A stretch of DNA of 64,000 nt from Clavibacter capsici (GTDB lineage: Bacteria > Actinomycetota > Actinomycetes > Actinomycetales > Microbacteriaceae), in the NCBI RefSeq assembly GCF_001280205.1, contig NZ_CP012573.1, forward strand, positions 496,001 through 560,000. Direction: 5' to 3'. Below, one piece after another: positions 8,136-18,500 of the stretch. A program made the position numbers and the translations under genes. Within the stretch, counting starts at the first letter, position 1, and each line of letters starts with the position of its first letter. The notes below the pieces were generated by a model that did no database searches, was not told the DNA's origin, and saw only the letters and a list, made by a program, of their open reading frames with translations.

Positions 8136-11100
8136 ATGACCGCCGAGACCGCATCCGCCCCCGAGACCGCCGCCGTCCCGACGGTCGCCGGCGCGACCTC
8201 CGCCCCGGACCGGGACGCGCTCGCGGACCGCTCGGTCGCGCTCGTGCGCACGTGGCTCGCCGAGGCGGCCGGGCACCCCGCCGACCCGTCCGCCGAGCGC
8301 CTCGCCGGCGTCCTCAAGGACGAGAACGGCCTCGACTTCACCATCGGCTTCGTCGACCGCGTCGTCCGCCCCGAGGACCTGCCGGTCGCCGGCAACAGCC
8401 TCGCCGCGCTCACCGCCAAGACCCCGGCTTCCTGCCCTGGTACATGCAGGGCGCGATCCGCGCGGGCGGCATCCTCGGCCCCGTCCTCCCGCAGGTCGTC
8501 GTGCCGGTCGCGCGCCGCGTGCTGCGCGAGATGGTCGGCCACCTCATCGTCGACGCCACGAGCGACAAGCTGGGCCCGGCCATCGAGAAGCTGCGCGAGG
8601 GCGGATCCCGCCTGAACCTCAACCTGCTCGGCGAGGCCGTGCTCGGCGAGAAGGAGGCCGCGCGCCGCCTCGAGGGCACGCGCGAGCTGCTCGCCCGCGA
8701 CGACGTGGACTACGTCTCCATCAAGGTCTCCAGCGTCGTCTCGCAGCTGTCGATGTGGGCGTTCGACGAGGCCGTCGACAAGGTCGTCGAGCGGCTCACC
8801 CCGCTGTACGAGCTGGCGATCGCGTCGCCGCGCCCCAAGTTCATCAACCTCGACATGGAGGAGTACAAGGACCTCGACCTCACCATCGAGGTCTTCACGC
8901 GCGTGCTCGACCAGCCGCAGCTCAAGGACCTCGAGGCCGGGATCGTGCTCCAGGCGTACCTGCCCGACGCGCTCGCGGGCCTCCAGCGGCTCACGGCGTG
9001 GGCGCAGGAGCGGCGCGCGGCGGGCGGGGCGCCCATCAAGGTCCGCATCGTCAAGGGCGCGAACCTCGCGATGGAGCAGGTCGACGGCCGGATGCACGAC
9101 TGGCCCGTCGCCACCTGGGGCACCAAGGAGCAGACCGACACGCACTACAAGCGCATGCTCGAGCACGCGCTCCAGCCGGCCGCGGCCGACGCCGTGAAGG
9201 TCGGCGTCGCCGGCCACAACCTCTTCGACGTCGCGTACGCGTGGCTGCTCGCCGAGGAGCGCGGCGTCACCGACCGGATCGAGTTCGAGATGCTGCTCGG
9301 CATGGCGACCGGCCAGGCCGAGGCCGTGAAGCGCACGGTCGGCGGGCTCCTCCTCTACACGCCCGTCGTGCACCCCACCGAGTTCGACGTGGCCATCTCG
9401 TACCTCATCCGCCGCCTGGAGGAGAACGCGAGCCAGGAGAACTTCATGTCGGCGGTGTTCGAGCTGAGCACGTCGTCCGAGCTGTTCGCCCGGGAGGAGT
9501 CGCGGTTCCGCTCGTCGCTCGCGGCCGTCGACGACGCGATCCCCGCGCCGAACCGGACGCAGGACCGCCGCTTCCCGCCGGAGCTCGACGACGTGGATCC
9601 GCTCGCCGAGCCCGAGGCGCCGGAGGAGCCCGAGGAGGAGGTCGACCCGCAGCTCACGAGCGTGGTCCAGGGCTTCACGCGCGGCTCGCTGCTGACGCCC
9701 GAGGCGCTCGTCGACCCCGACGCCTCCACCACGCCGTTCCACAACGCGGCGGACACGGATCCGGCGCTGCCGACGAACCGGGCATGGGGCCGCGAGATCC
9801 TGTCGCGCGTCGCCGCCTCGCAGCTCGGCGTCGCGACCATCGAGGCCGCGCGCATCGACTCCACCGACCAGCTGGACGACATCATCGACGGCGTGCGCAC
9901 CGCTGCCGCCGCGTGGGGCGCCCGCCCCGGCGACCAGCGCGCGGCGCTCCTGCACCGCGTCGGCGTCGCGATCGAGCGCAACCGCGCGCGCCTCATCGAG
10001 GTCATGGCGTCGGAGACCGGCAAGACCATCGCCGAGGCCGACCCCGAGGTCAGCGAGGCCGTCGACTTCGCGCACTACTACGCCGAGCGCGCCCGCGACC
10101 TCGACCGCGTGCAGGGCGCCCGCTTCGTGCCGTCGCGCGTCACCGTCGTCGCGCCGCCGTGGAACTTCCCCGTCGCGATCCCCGCGGGCAGCATGCTCGC
10201 GGCCCTCGCCGCCGGCAGCGGCGTGGTCGTGAAGCCCGCCGGCCAGGCCCGTCGCTCCGGTGCCGTGCTCGTCGAGGCGCTCCGCGAGGCCGGCGTGCCG
10301 CGGGAGCTCCTCGCGCTCGTCGACGCGGGCGAGGCCGAGTACGGCGAGCACCTCATCTCGCACCCGGCGGTCGACCGCGTGATCCTCACGGGCGGCTACG
10401 AGACCGCCGAGGTGTTCCGCTCCTGGAGGAGCGACCTCCCGCTCCTCGCCGAGACCAGCGGCAAGAACGCGATCATCGTCACGCCCAGCGCCGACCTCGA
10501 CCTGGCCGCGGCCGACGTCGTGAAGAGCGCGTTCGGCCACGCCGGCCAGAAGTGCTCGGCGGCGAGCCTCGTGATCCTCGTCGGCTCGGTCGGCAGGTCC
10601 CGCCGCTTCCTCACCCAGCTCACCGACGCCGTGTCGTCGCTGCGCGTCGGCTACCCGTCGGATCCCACCACGCAGATGGGCCCGATCATCGAGCCCGCCG
10701 CGGGCAAGCTCAAGCACGCGCTCACGCAGCTGGGCGTCGGCGAGAAGTGGCTCGTCGAGCCCGAGGCGAAGGACGAGACCGGCCGCCTCTGGTCGCCGGG
10801 CGTCCGCGACGGCGTGAAGCCCGGGTCGTACTTCCACCTCACCGAGTTCTTCGGCCCCGTGCTCGGCGTGATGCGCGCGCGGAACCTCGAGGAGGCGATC
10901 CGCTTCCAGAACGCGATCCCCTACGGCCTCACCGCGGGCCTCCACAGCCTCGACGCGCGCGAGCTCGAGCAGTGGCTCGAGACCGTGGAGGCGGGCAACC
11001 TCTACGTGAACCGCGGGATCACGGGCGCGATCGTGCAGCGCCAGCCGTTCGGCGGCTGGAAGCGCTCCTCGGTCGGGTCCGGGACGAAGGCCGGCGGCCC

Positions 11101-11785
11101 GAACTACCTCATGGGCCTCGGCTCGTGGATCTCCGACGAGGGCCGGCACTCGAGCTCGCTGCACCTGCGCGGGCTGTCGCCGCGGGTCACGGAGCTCATC
11201 GAGTCGGCGCAGCCCGCCATCCGCTACGAGGACTTCGACCTCGTCCGCCGCTCGGCGCTCAGCGACGCGGTGGCCTGGCACGACGAGTTCGGCCAGGTGA
11301 AGGACCCGAGCGGCCTCGGCGTCGAGCGGAACCTCTTCCGCTACCGGCCGCTGCCCGTCACGGTGCGGCTCACGGAGTCGGGCGCGCTCGCCGACCTGCT
11401 GCGCGTGCTCGCGGCCGGGCGGCTGGCGCGCGCCGAGATGCACGTGTCGGTCCCGGGGATCCTCCCGGCCGGCCTCGGCCAGGTGCTCGACGACCTGCCG
11501 AGCGTGCACGTGACCATCGAGACGGACGACGCGTGGCTCGCCCGCGTCGCCGCCGACGGCATCGCGACCGAGCGCGTGCGGCTCGTCGCCGCGCGGGACT
11601 CGCGGCTCGTGGAGGCCCGGGCCCTGTCCGACGCGCTCCGCGGCACGCCCGACGTCGCGGTCTTCGCCGACGAGGTCACCGCGGCCGGCCGCGTCGAGAT
11701 GCTCACGTTCCTGCGCGAGCAGGCGATCAGCATCACGGCCCACCGCTTCGGCAACCCGGACGACTGGAGCGAGGCGGTCATCTAG
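8136..11785 (+). pseudogene. putA: putA: proline dehydrogenase / pyrroline-5-carboxylate dehydrogenase, one-base frameshift
   Basis: The bifunctional enzyme oxidises proline to P5C with an FAD barrel domain, then P5C to glutamate with an NAD aldehyde dehydrogenase domain. With the frame repaired it would have about 1216 residues. Residues 1 to about 96 are read in one frame (to AALTAKTP) and the rest, from GFLPWYMQG on, in the frame one base back. One G is missing in the CCCCGG run at 8422-8427, and adding it restores AKTPGFLPWY exactly. Downstream everything is intact: barrel motifs, the aldehyde dehydrogenase APPWNFP motif, and the catalytic Cys in GQKCSA. The start ATG has GAAGAGG upstream. 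The shift could be an assembly error, true inactivation or ribosomal slippage. The undamaged 3.3 kb argues for an error or a very recent event. Confidence 0.9.
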
Positions 11786-12247
11786 GTGACGGCGATCGAG
11801 GTCCGCGCGCTCGCGGCCCCGGAGGTCGGGCGGCTCGAGCGCGAGGAGCCGCCCGGCCGCGGCTTCGTGCGGGCGATGTGGGAGCTGCAGGAGGCGGGGG
11901 GATCCACGCTGCTCGTCGCGTGGGACGGCGACCGACCGCTCGGATCGGGCCAGCTCGACCTCCGCGGCGACGTGCCCGAGCTGCGCAACCTGCGCGTGGA
12001 CGAGGCCGCGCGGGGGCGGGGAGCGGGCACGGCGATCATCCGCGAGGCGGAGCGGCAGGTCGGACCCGGCGGCCGCCTGACCGTGCGCGTCGGCCTCGAC
12101 AACCCGCGGGCCCGGGCGCTGTACGAGCGGCTCGGCTACCGCGGCACGGGGGAGATGACGACGACCTCCTACGAGTACGTGGACGACGACGGGGTCGTCC
12201 GGCAGGCGACCGAGACGGACGAGACGCTGGCGAAGCGCCTGGGGTGA
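11786..12247 (+). CDS. GNAT-family N-acetyltransferase
   Basis: A 153-residue acetyltransferase. The acetyl-CoA site is visible as LRVDEAARGRGAGTAII near residues 72-88 (the R/Q-x-x-G-x-G/A loop), followed by the family's DNPRARALYERLGYR motif. The substrate is unknown. GTG start immediately follows the putA stop codon with no gap, so it probably depends on putA translation. A small C-terminal extension (EYVDDDGVVRQ) is common in actinobacterial members. Confidence 0.85.
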   Translation: MTAIEVRALAAPEVGRLEREEPPGRGFVRAMWELQEAGGSTLLVAWDGDRPLGSGQLDLRGDVPELRNLRVDEAARGRGAGTAIIREAERQVGPGGRLTVRVGLDNPRARALYERLGYRGTGEMTTTSYEYVDDDGVVRQATETDETLAKRLG

Positions 12248-12286
12248 ACGGGAGCGCCGCCCGTCCGGATCCGCGAACCTGGTCGG

Positions 12287-12949
12287 ATGCAGCGCTCCGA
12301 GACCGTCGACCGCGCCCGGGCGCTCTGGGACGGCGGCCGTCGGCGCGAGGCGATCGTCGAGCTCCGCACCCGCGTGCGACGCGAGCCGGGCGACGCGGTC
12401 GCACGCCTGCTCCTCGTGTCCTGGTACCGCGAGGTGCGCGCGCCCGACCAGGCCGGCCGCTGGGGCATCGCGCTCCCCGGCTGGACCACCGCGCGCGAGC
12501 GCGAGCTGCTGGCGCGCCTCCTCGCCTCGTCGGGCGTGCGCGACGAGCACCTCGGCCGCTTCCTGGCGCTGCCCGCGGGCGAGCGACCCGCCGAGCTCGA
12601 CGAGGTGATGGCCGTCGTGGGCGGCCTCCGCGCGCCCGACGGCTGGCGCGGGGCGAAGCCGCTGCGGCGCTGCGACCGGCGGAGCGAGATCGCGCGCACC
12701 CTGGTCGTGCTCGGCGGCGGGATGCTCGCGGGGGCCCTGGTCATGTCGGGCCTCGTGGCGCTGACCGGCGACGGGGCGACCTCGCTCGCGCGCGGCGGCG
12801 TGGCCCTCGCCCTCGCGCTGCTCGCCGCCGCCGCGGTCGTGGAGGGCACGCGGGCACGCCGGGGCCGGTGGTGGATCGGCCCGTCGGCCGTCCTGCTCGC
12901 CGGGGCCCTGGTGACGGCCGCGGTGGCGCTCGCGCGCATGGCCGTCTGA
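12287..12949 (+). CDS. Membrane protein with N-terminal helical repeat domain, first of a tandem pair
   Basis: A 220-residue protein. The N-terminal half looks like a short TPR-like soluble domain (RARALWDGGRRREAIVELRTRV, then DAVARLLLVSWYRE) followed by the motif DQAGRWGIALPGWTT. The C-terminal half has two or three membrane helices (about 140-160, 166-186 and 196-216). It may belong to the small actinobacterial DUF6584 type, but I am not certain. The next gene is a paralogue sharing the RWGI-PGWTT motif. A GAACCT hexamer six bases before the ATG resembles the leaderless promoters seen elsewhere here. No function can be stated. Confidence 0.7.
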   Translation: MQRSETVDRARALWDGGRRREAIVELRTRVRREPGDAVARLLLVSWYREVRAPDQAGRWGIALPGWTTARERELLARLLASSGVRDEHLGRFLALPAGERPAELDEVMAVVGGLRAPDGWRGAKPLRRCDRRSEIARTLVVLGGGMLAGALVMSGLVALTGDGATSLARGGVALALALLAAAAVVEGTRARRGRWWIGPSAVLLAGALVTAAVALARMAV

Positions 12950-12996
12950 GCGGCGCCGCGGATGCGGTCGTGTCGACCGCCTGCCACGATGAGCGG

Positions 12997-13674
12997 ATGG
13001 ACGAGGCTGGGGCGATCGCGCGCGCCGAGGCGATGCGGGCGGACGGCGAGCGGGCCAAGGGGATCCAGTCGCTGCGGTCGCGCGTCGAGGCGCATCCATC
13101 CGAGCGGGCCGCCCGACGCCTGCTCGCCGAGTGGTACCGCGACGACGGCACGCACGACCAGGCCGGCCGGTGGGGCATCGTGTTCCCCGGGTGGACGACC
13201 ACCTACGAGCGCGACCGCACCGCGCGGCTCTTCGCGGCCTCGTACCCGGTGGGCGGCGACGTGCGCGCGTTCCTGCACCTGCCCGCGGGGCCGGTGCCGG
13301 AGGACGCGCGGCTGCTGACGGCGCGGATCCCGGTGCAGCGGGAGCTGCTGTCCCGCCGGGCCCAGCCGCCGACGCCGGGACCGCTCCCGGGACCACCGGG
13401 TCCGATGGACGGCTACGCCCCGGTCGTGGGCATCATCGCGTTCGTCCTCTTCCTCGTCGACATCGCCGTGACCCTCGGCGGGGTCCTCCTCGGCGTGGCG
13501 ATGGGCTCCATCACGCGCTGGGTCTCGCTCGGGGTCGTGGTGCTCGCGGCGGCTGCGGTCGTGCTGGGCCTGGTCAACGCCTTCCTGACCCCGGCGCGGC
13601 CGGTCGTCGAGGAGGCGGACGAGGGCGAGGCGCTGACGGATCCGCCCGCCGCCGACGCGCCCGGCGGGTCGTGA
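12997..13674 (+). CDS. Membrane protein, second of a tandem paralogous pair
   Basis: A 225-residue paralogue of the preceding gene: the same helical N-terminal domain (SRVEAHPSERAARRLLAEWYRDDG), the same DQAGRWGIVFPGWTT motif at about residue 50, then a Pro-rich linker (residues 118-135) and two membrane helices (about 144-165 and 174-194), with an acidic tail. The pair arose by tandem duplication, with the C-terminal membrane part more diverged than the soluble part. Its stop overlaps the start of the phosphopantetheinyl transferase gene, tying that enzyme to this transcript. Function unknown. Confidence 0.7.
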   Translation: MDEAGAIARAEAMRADGERAKGIQSLRSRVEAHPSERAARRLLAEWYRDDGTHDQAGRWGIVFPGWTTTYERDRTARLFAASYPVGGDVRAFLHLPAGPVPEDARLLTARIPVQRELLSRRAQPPTPGPLPGPPGPMDGYAPVVGIIAFVLFLVDIAVTLGGVLLGVAMGSITRWVSLGVVVLAAAAVVLGLVNAFLTPARPVVEEADEGEALTDPPAADAPGGS

Positions 13675-14234
13675 CCCACGTCGCCGTCGTGCGGGTGACG
13701 GTCGCCGCGTGGGCGGATCGCCCCGCGCGCACCGCCGCCGGCCGGGACGCGCTGCGCGCGCTCGCCGCGGAGCTCGTGGGCGCGGATCCCGCCGACGTCA
13801 CCGTCCGCGCCCGCTGCGCCACGTGCGGCGGCGCGCACGGGCGGCCGGTGCTCGGCGGATCCCGCGCCCTCGACGCCCTGCACGCGAGCGTCACGCACGC
13901 GGGCGACGCGGTGGTGGTCGCGGTGAGCGCCGACGGCCCGATCGGGATCGACGCCGAGCCGCGCGGCCGGGAGACGCCGCCCGGGATGGCCCTGGCCGAT
14001 TGGGTGCGCATCGAGGCGGTGCTGAAGGCCGACGGGCGCGGGCTCCGCGTGGAGCCGACGCGCGTGCGGTTCGCGGATGACGCGGGAGGCGTCGTCGCGT
14101 GGATCGACGGCGAGGCCGCGCGCTACCGCGTGCTCGACGCAGACCTCGGGTCGGACCTGCTCGCGGCGGTCGCGCTGCGGGGCGAGGGGGAGCTGGACGT
14201 CCGGATCCATCGCCCCGCGGGCCGAGGCGCGTGA
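13671..14234 (+). CDS. 4'-phosphopantetheinyl transferase superfamily protein
   Basis: A 187-residue Sfp-like enzyme that moves the phosphopantetheine arm of CoA onto a Ser of a carrier protein. The magnesium-binding GIDAEP motif lies near residue 91, and the second block is W-x-x-x-EAVLKADGRGL at about residues 108-122, the family's W..KEA..K..G variant. A CxxC (CATC) near residue 45 is unusual. GTG start overlaps the previous stop by 4 bases. It converges on, and lies 1.3 kb from, an NRPS with a carrier domain that needs exactly this modification, so they probably work together. The short N-terminal region is degenerate compared with Sfp. Confidence 0.8.
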   Translation: MTHVAVVRVTVAAWADRPARTAAGRDALRALAAELVGADPADVTVRARCATCGGAHGRPVLGGSRALDALHASVTHAGDAVVVAVSADGPIGIDAEPRGRETPPGMALADWVRIEAVLKADGRGLRVEPTRVRFADDAGGVVAWIDGEAARYRVLDADLGSDLLAAVALRGEGELDVRIHRPAGRGA

Positions 14235-14240
14235 CGCCTC
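14224..14240. terminator. Short bidirectional hairpin between PPTase and M1 genes
   Basis: GAGGCG at 14224-14229 pairs with CGCCTC at 14235-14240 around a 5-base loop. The stop codons of the two convergent genes lie inside it. The stem is only six base pairs. Confidence 0.4.
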
Positions 14241-15552
14241 AGCGCCGCCCGACCCGCGGCAGCTGCGGCACCGGCCCGGCGGCGAGCCACGCCCGCAGCA
14301 GCGCGCCCGCGTCGCCCGCCGCGCCGACGAGGTCGGCCGTGGTGCGCGGGGCGGTCCACGCCGGATCCGTCCAGCGCAGCAGCAGCGCGCGCCATGCCGC
14401 GTCACCGAGCGTGAGCCGCAGCGCGTGCACCGCGAGGGCGCCGCGCTTGTAGACGACGTCGTCGAACATCGCCTCGGGCCCGGGATCGCCGATGCCGAGC
14501 CGCGTGCCGTCGCGCACGAGGCGGGCGTGGTGCTGGCGGGCCAGCTGGTCCGCGGTCGGCCCGCCGGACTCCTCCGACCACAGCCACTCGGCGTAGCAGG
14601 CGAAGCCCTCGTTGAGCCAGATGTGCTGCCACGACGCGAGGCCCACGTGGTTGCCGAACCACTGGTGCGCGAGCTCGTGGGCGACGAGCCGCTCGGATCC
14701 GCCCGTGCCGTCGGCGTGGTTCGCGCCGAGCACGGCCATCGCCTGCGCCTCGAGCGGGATCTCCAGCTCGTCGTCCGTGACCACCACGCGGTACTCGTCG
14801 AACGGGTACGGCCCGAACAGCGTCTCGAAGAACGTCATCATGCGCGGCACGAGCGCGAGGTCCTGCAGCACGCGGGCCTCGCGCGGCTTCGGGTAGGCGA
14901 AGACGGCCTCGGTGGATCCGGCGGGCACCCGCCGCTCGGCGTACCGGCCGATCTGCACGGTCGCGAGGTACGGCGCGGTGGGCGCGTCCTGCTCGTACGT
15001 CCAGGTGGCGCGGCCGGAGCGCACCAGGCGGGAGACGAGGCGGCCGCTCGCGATCACCGAGTAGTCGACCTCGCACGCGACGCGGATCCGGAACGCGGCC
15101 CGGTCGTCCGGCCGGTCGTTGCAGGGGAACCAGGTGGACGCGCCGCTCGGCTGCGACGCGACGAGCACGCCGTCGCTGAGCTCCTCCCAGCCGAGCTCGC
15201 CCCAGGTCGTGCGGCGCGGTCCGGGCTCGCCGGAGTAGGCGACGTCGACCGTGAACGAGGCGCCCGCGGGGATCGGCGCCGCCGGCGTGACCACGAGCCG
15301 CCCGCCGCGCTGCACGTGCCGGGTCTCGCGGCGGCCGTCGACGCGCACGTCGTTCGCGCGGAGGCCCGTGAGGTCGAGCTCGAAGCGGGGGAGGATCTCG
15401 CGCGCCACCGCCGTGACGACCGCGCGCGCCTTGAGCCGGTTGCGGGCCACGCGGTAGTCGAGGTCGAGGTCGTAGCGCTCGACCGCGTACGCGGAGGAGC
15501 CGACCTCGGGGGTGTAGCCGTCGCCGGACGCGGGACCCGTCGGGGCCCTCAC
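14239..15552 (-). CDS. M1-family zinc metallopeptidase (aminopeptidase N-like), NRPS-coupled
   Basis: A 437-residue short M1 peptidase. The zinc site is complete: His292-Glu293-x-x-His296 in HELAHQWFG and the third ligand Glu315 in WLNEGFACY. The N-terminal beta domain carries YDLDLDY. The exopeptidase GAMEN motif is replaced by PLEAQAM, as in other short bacterial members. No signal peptide is seen, so it is likely cytoplasmic. I chose the GTG that overlaps the NRPS stop codon (GTGA), making it the second gene of the NRPS operon. Poly-lysine producers are known to carry peptidases that degrade their own product. A trimming or self-protection role here is inference. Confidence 0.85.
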   Translation of the reverse strand: MRAPTGPASGDGYTPEVGSSAYAVERYDLDLDYRVARNRLKARAVVTAVAREILPRFELDLTGLRANDVRVDGRRETRHVQRGGRLVVTPAAPIPAGASFTVDVAYSGEPGPRRTTWGELGWEELSDGVLVASQPSGASTWFPCNDRPDDRAAFRIRVACEVDYSVIASGRLVSRLVRSGRATWTYEQDAPTAPYLATVQIGRYAERRVPAGSTEAVFAYPKPREARVLQDLALVPRMMTFFETLFGPYPFDEYRVVVTDDELEIPLEAQAMAVLGANHADGTGGSERLVAHELAHQWFGNHVGLASWQHIWLNEGFACYAEWLWSEESGGPTADQLARQHHARLVRDGTRLGIGDPGPEAMFDDVVYKRGALAVHALRLTLGDAAWRALLLRWTDPAWTAPRTTADLVGAAGDAGALLRAWLAAGPVPQLPRVGRR

Positions 15553-18500
15553 CGGCGACCGGCGGTCGCGGGCGCGTCGGTCGCGGCGTCGGCGGCGGGC
15601 GCGGCCTCGGCGGGCAGGTACCGTCCCGTCTTCACCTCGCGCCACGGGCCGATCGGGTTGCCGCTCCAGCGGCTCGCCTCGGGCACGAGCTCGCCGCGCA
15701 TCACGAGGCTCGCGGGGCCGACGGTGGCCTGCGGGCCGATGCGCGCCGCGGGGAGGATGACGCTGTGCGGCCCGAGGGTCGCACCGGCGTCGAGGGTGAC
15801 GGTGTCCATGCTCATGATCCGATCATGGAACAGATGCGTCTGCACGACGCAGCCGCGGTTGACCGTCGACGCGTCCCCCAGCGTCACGAGGTCGGCCTCG
15901 GGCAGCCAGTGCGAGTCGCACCACACGCCGGATCCGATGCGCGCGCCGAGGCTCCGCAGCCACCACACGAGCGCGGGCGTGCCCGCCGCCGACGACGCGA
16001 ACCAGGGCGCGGCGACCATCTCGGTGAAGACGTCCGACACCTCGCTGCGCCACACGAACGACGACCACAGCGGGTGCTCCTCCGCGCGGATGCGGCCGAT
16101 GAGGATCCACTTGGCCGCCGTCGAGACCGCCGCCGCCACCGCGCCGGCCGCCAGCAGCACCACACCGCCCAGCAGGAACGCGACGAGCGGGCCCCACGCC
16201 TCGGTGAGCGCGGCGAGCGCGACGAGGACGGCGAGGCCGATCGCGCAGGTCACGAGCACGGGCACGACGCGCAGCAGCTCCCAGAGGATCCGGGCCACGC
16301 GCAGCCGTGTCGGCGGACGGAAGGTGCGGGAGTCGTCCGCCGCGGCGACCGTGCGCCGGAGCCGGACGGGCGGGGAGCCGAGCCACGAGGATCCGGCCTT
16401 CGACTTCGTCGGCGCCGCCGAGAGCACGGCGACGAGGCCGTCCTTCGGCACCTTGTGGCCGGGGCCCGCCATGCCGGAGTTGCCGAGGAACGCGCGCTGG
16501 CCGATCTCGGCGCGGGCGACCCGCATCCACCCGCCGCCGAGCTCGTAGCCGGCCACCAGCGTGTCGTCGGCGAGGAAGGCGCCGTCGCGGATGGTCGTCA
16601 TCGCGGGGATGAGGAGCACGGTCGACGCCTCGACGTCCTTGCCGACGCGCGCGCCGAGGAGCCGCAGCCAGACGGGCGTGAAGAGGCCCGCGTAGAGCGG
16701 GAAGAGCACGGTGCGCGCGAGGTCGAGCAGGCGCTCGGTCGACCACAGCTGCCAGCCCACGCGGCTGCGCACCGCGTGGATGCCCTCGGTGACGCCGAGG
16801 CCGAGGAGCCGCACGGATCCGACCACCACGAGCGCGAGCACGAGGCCGGTGACGAGCACGGCCGGCACGAGCGCGCCGAGGCCGCGCCACCAGACGTCGC
16901 CGAGGTCGGCGGATCCGCGGATCGCCGCCGCGAGGATCCCGCCGCCCGCGACGAACGCGACGACGGGCACGAGCGCGGTCGCCACCGAGGCGGCGCCGTA
17001 CGCCGCGACCCAGCGCGAGTTCCGGGGCGGCCGGTGGTCGGGCCACCAGACGCGGGCCTTGCCGACGCGGGCGGCGGGGGATCCGGCCCAGCGCTGCCCC
17101 GACGGCACGCGCCCGAAGACGGCGGAGCCCGGCGCGATCTCCGCGCCCTTCCCGATGCGCGTGCCCGGCAGCAGCGTCGAGCGCGTGCCGACCGTGGAGC
17201 CCGCGCCGATGCGGACCGCGCCGACGCGCACGGTGTCGCCGTCGATCCAGTACCCGGAGAGGTCGACCTCGGGCTCGACCGAGGCGCCGCGCCCGATGCG
17301 GAGCATGCCCGTGACGGGCGGCAGCGTGTGCAGGTCGACGTCGTCGGCGATGCGCGCCCCGAGCGCACGCGCGTAGTAGGTGATCCACGGCGCGCCCGCG
17401 AGCCCGACCGCGCCGATCTGCTGCGCGATCTGCTCGGCCAGCCAGATCCGCAGGTGCCAGCGGCCGCCGCGCGGGTGGTCGCCGGGCGTGAGCCCGCGGA
17501 GGAGCAGGCGCGCGGCGACCGCGGAGATCGCCATGCGGCCGAACGGCGTCGCGAAGAGGAGGAGGCCCGGGACGAGCAGCCACCAGGGCACCTCGGGCAG
17601 CGCGTCGAACCCGCCGAGCGGCTGCAGCAGCGCGCTCGCGGTGAGGAGGAGCGCGAGCCAGCGGAGGCTCTGCAGGGCGAGCAGGGGCGCGCCGAGCAGG
17701 GTCTGGGTCCACTGGGTGCGGCGCGGCGTCGGCGTCACGTCCACCTGCGGGCCGCGGCTCTCCGTCCGCGGTGCGCGTCCGGCGATGGCGGCGTGCATGG
17801 CGCCGAGGCGCGGGTGCGCGTACACGTCGGCGACCGTGAACTCGGGGTCGACGGAGCGGATCCGGGCCACGAGCTGGGCGGCCGACAGGGATCCGCCGCC
17901 GAGGTCGAAGAAGTTGGCGTCGGCGCTCGCGACGGGGGTGCCGAGCGCGGCCGACCACATCTCGGCGAGCGGGCGCAGCTCGGCGTCGAGGTCGGCGCCC
18001 TCGTCGCCCGCGGCACCCGGCAGCGGCCAGGGGAGCGCGGCCTTGTCGACCTTGCCGGAGGTGCGCGTGGGCAGCGACTCGACCACGCCGATGAGCGGCA
18101 CGAGCGCGGCCGGCAGCGCGACGCGGAGGCGCTGCACGGCGTCCTCGCGGGAGAAGGCGGCGGGATCCCGCGGCACGAGGTAGCCGACGAGCACCTGGTT
18201 GCCCGCGCCCGTGGTCTGCACCGCGACGGCCGCGCCCTGCACGTCGTCGAGGCCCTGCAGCGCCGCCTCGATCTCGCCCAGCTCGATGCGCCGGCCGCCG
18301 ACCTTCACCTGGTCGTCGGCGCGGCCCTGGAACACGAGCCCCTCGGCCTCGAAGCGCACGAGGTCGCCCGAGCGGTAGGCGCGGTCCCAGCCGAGCGCGG
18401 GGAACGGGGCGTACTTCTCGGCGTCCTTGGCGGGATCCAGGTACCGCGCGAGCCCGACGCCGCCGATGATCAGCTCGCCGACGCCGCCCTCGGGGACGCG

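Noticed and set aside
11786-12247. A possible third domain or tail of PutA
   Set aside because: The frame starts with its own GTG after the putA stop codon and shows a complete GNAT fold.
8036-13396. Open frame of 1786 codons on the minus strand antisense to putA and its neighbours
   Set aside because: An Arg/Ala/Gly/His-rich translation from GC-rich third positions of real genes. No RBS, domain or membrane pattern.
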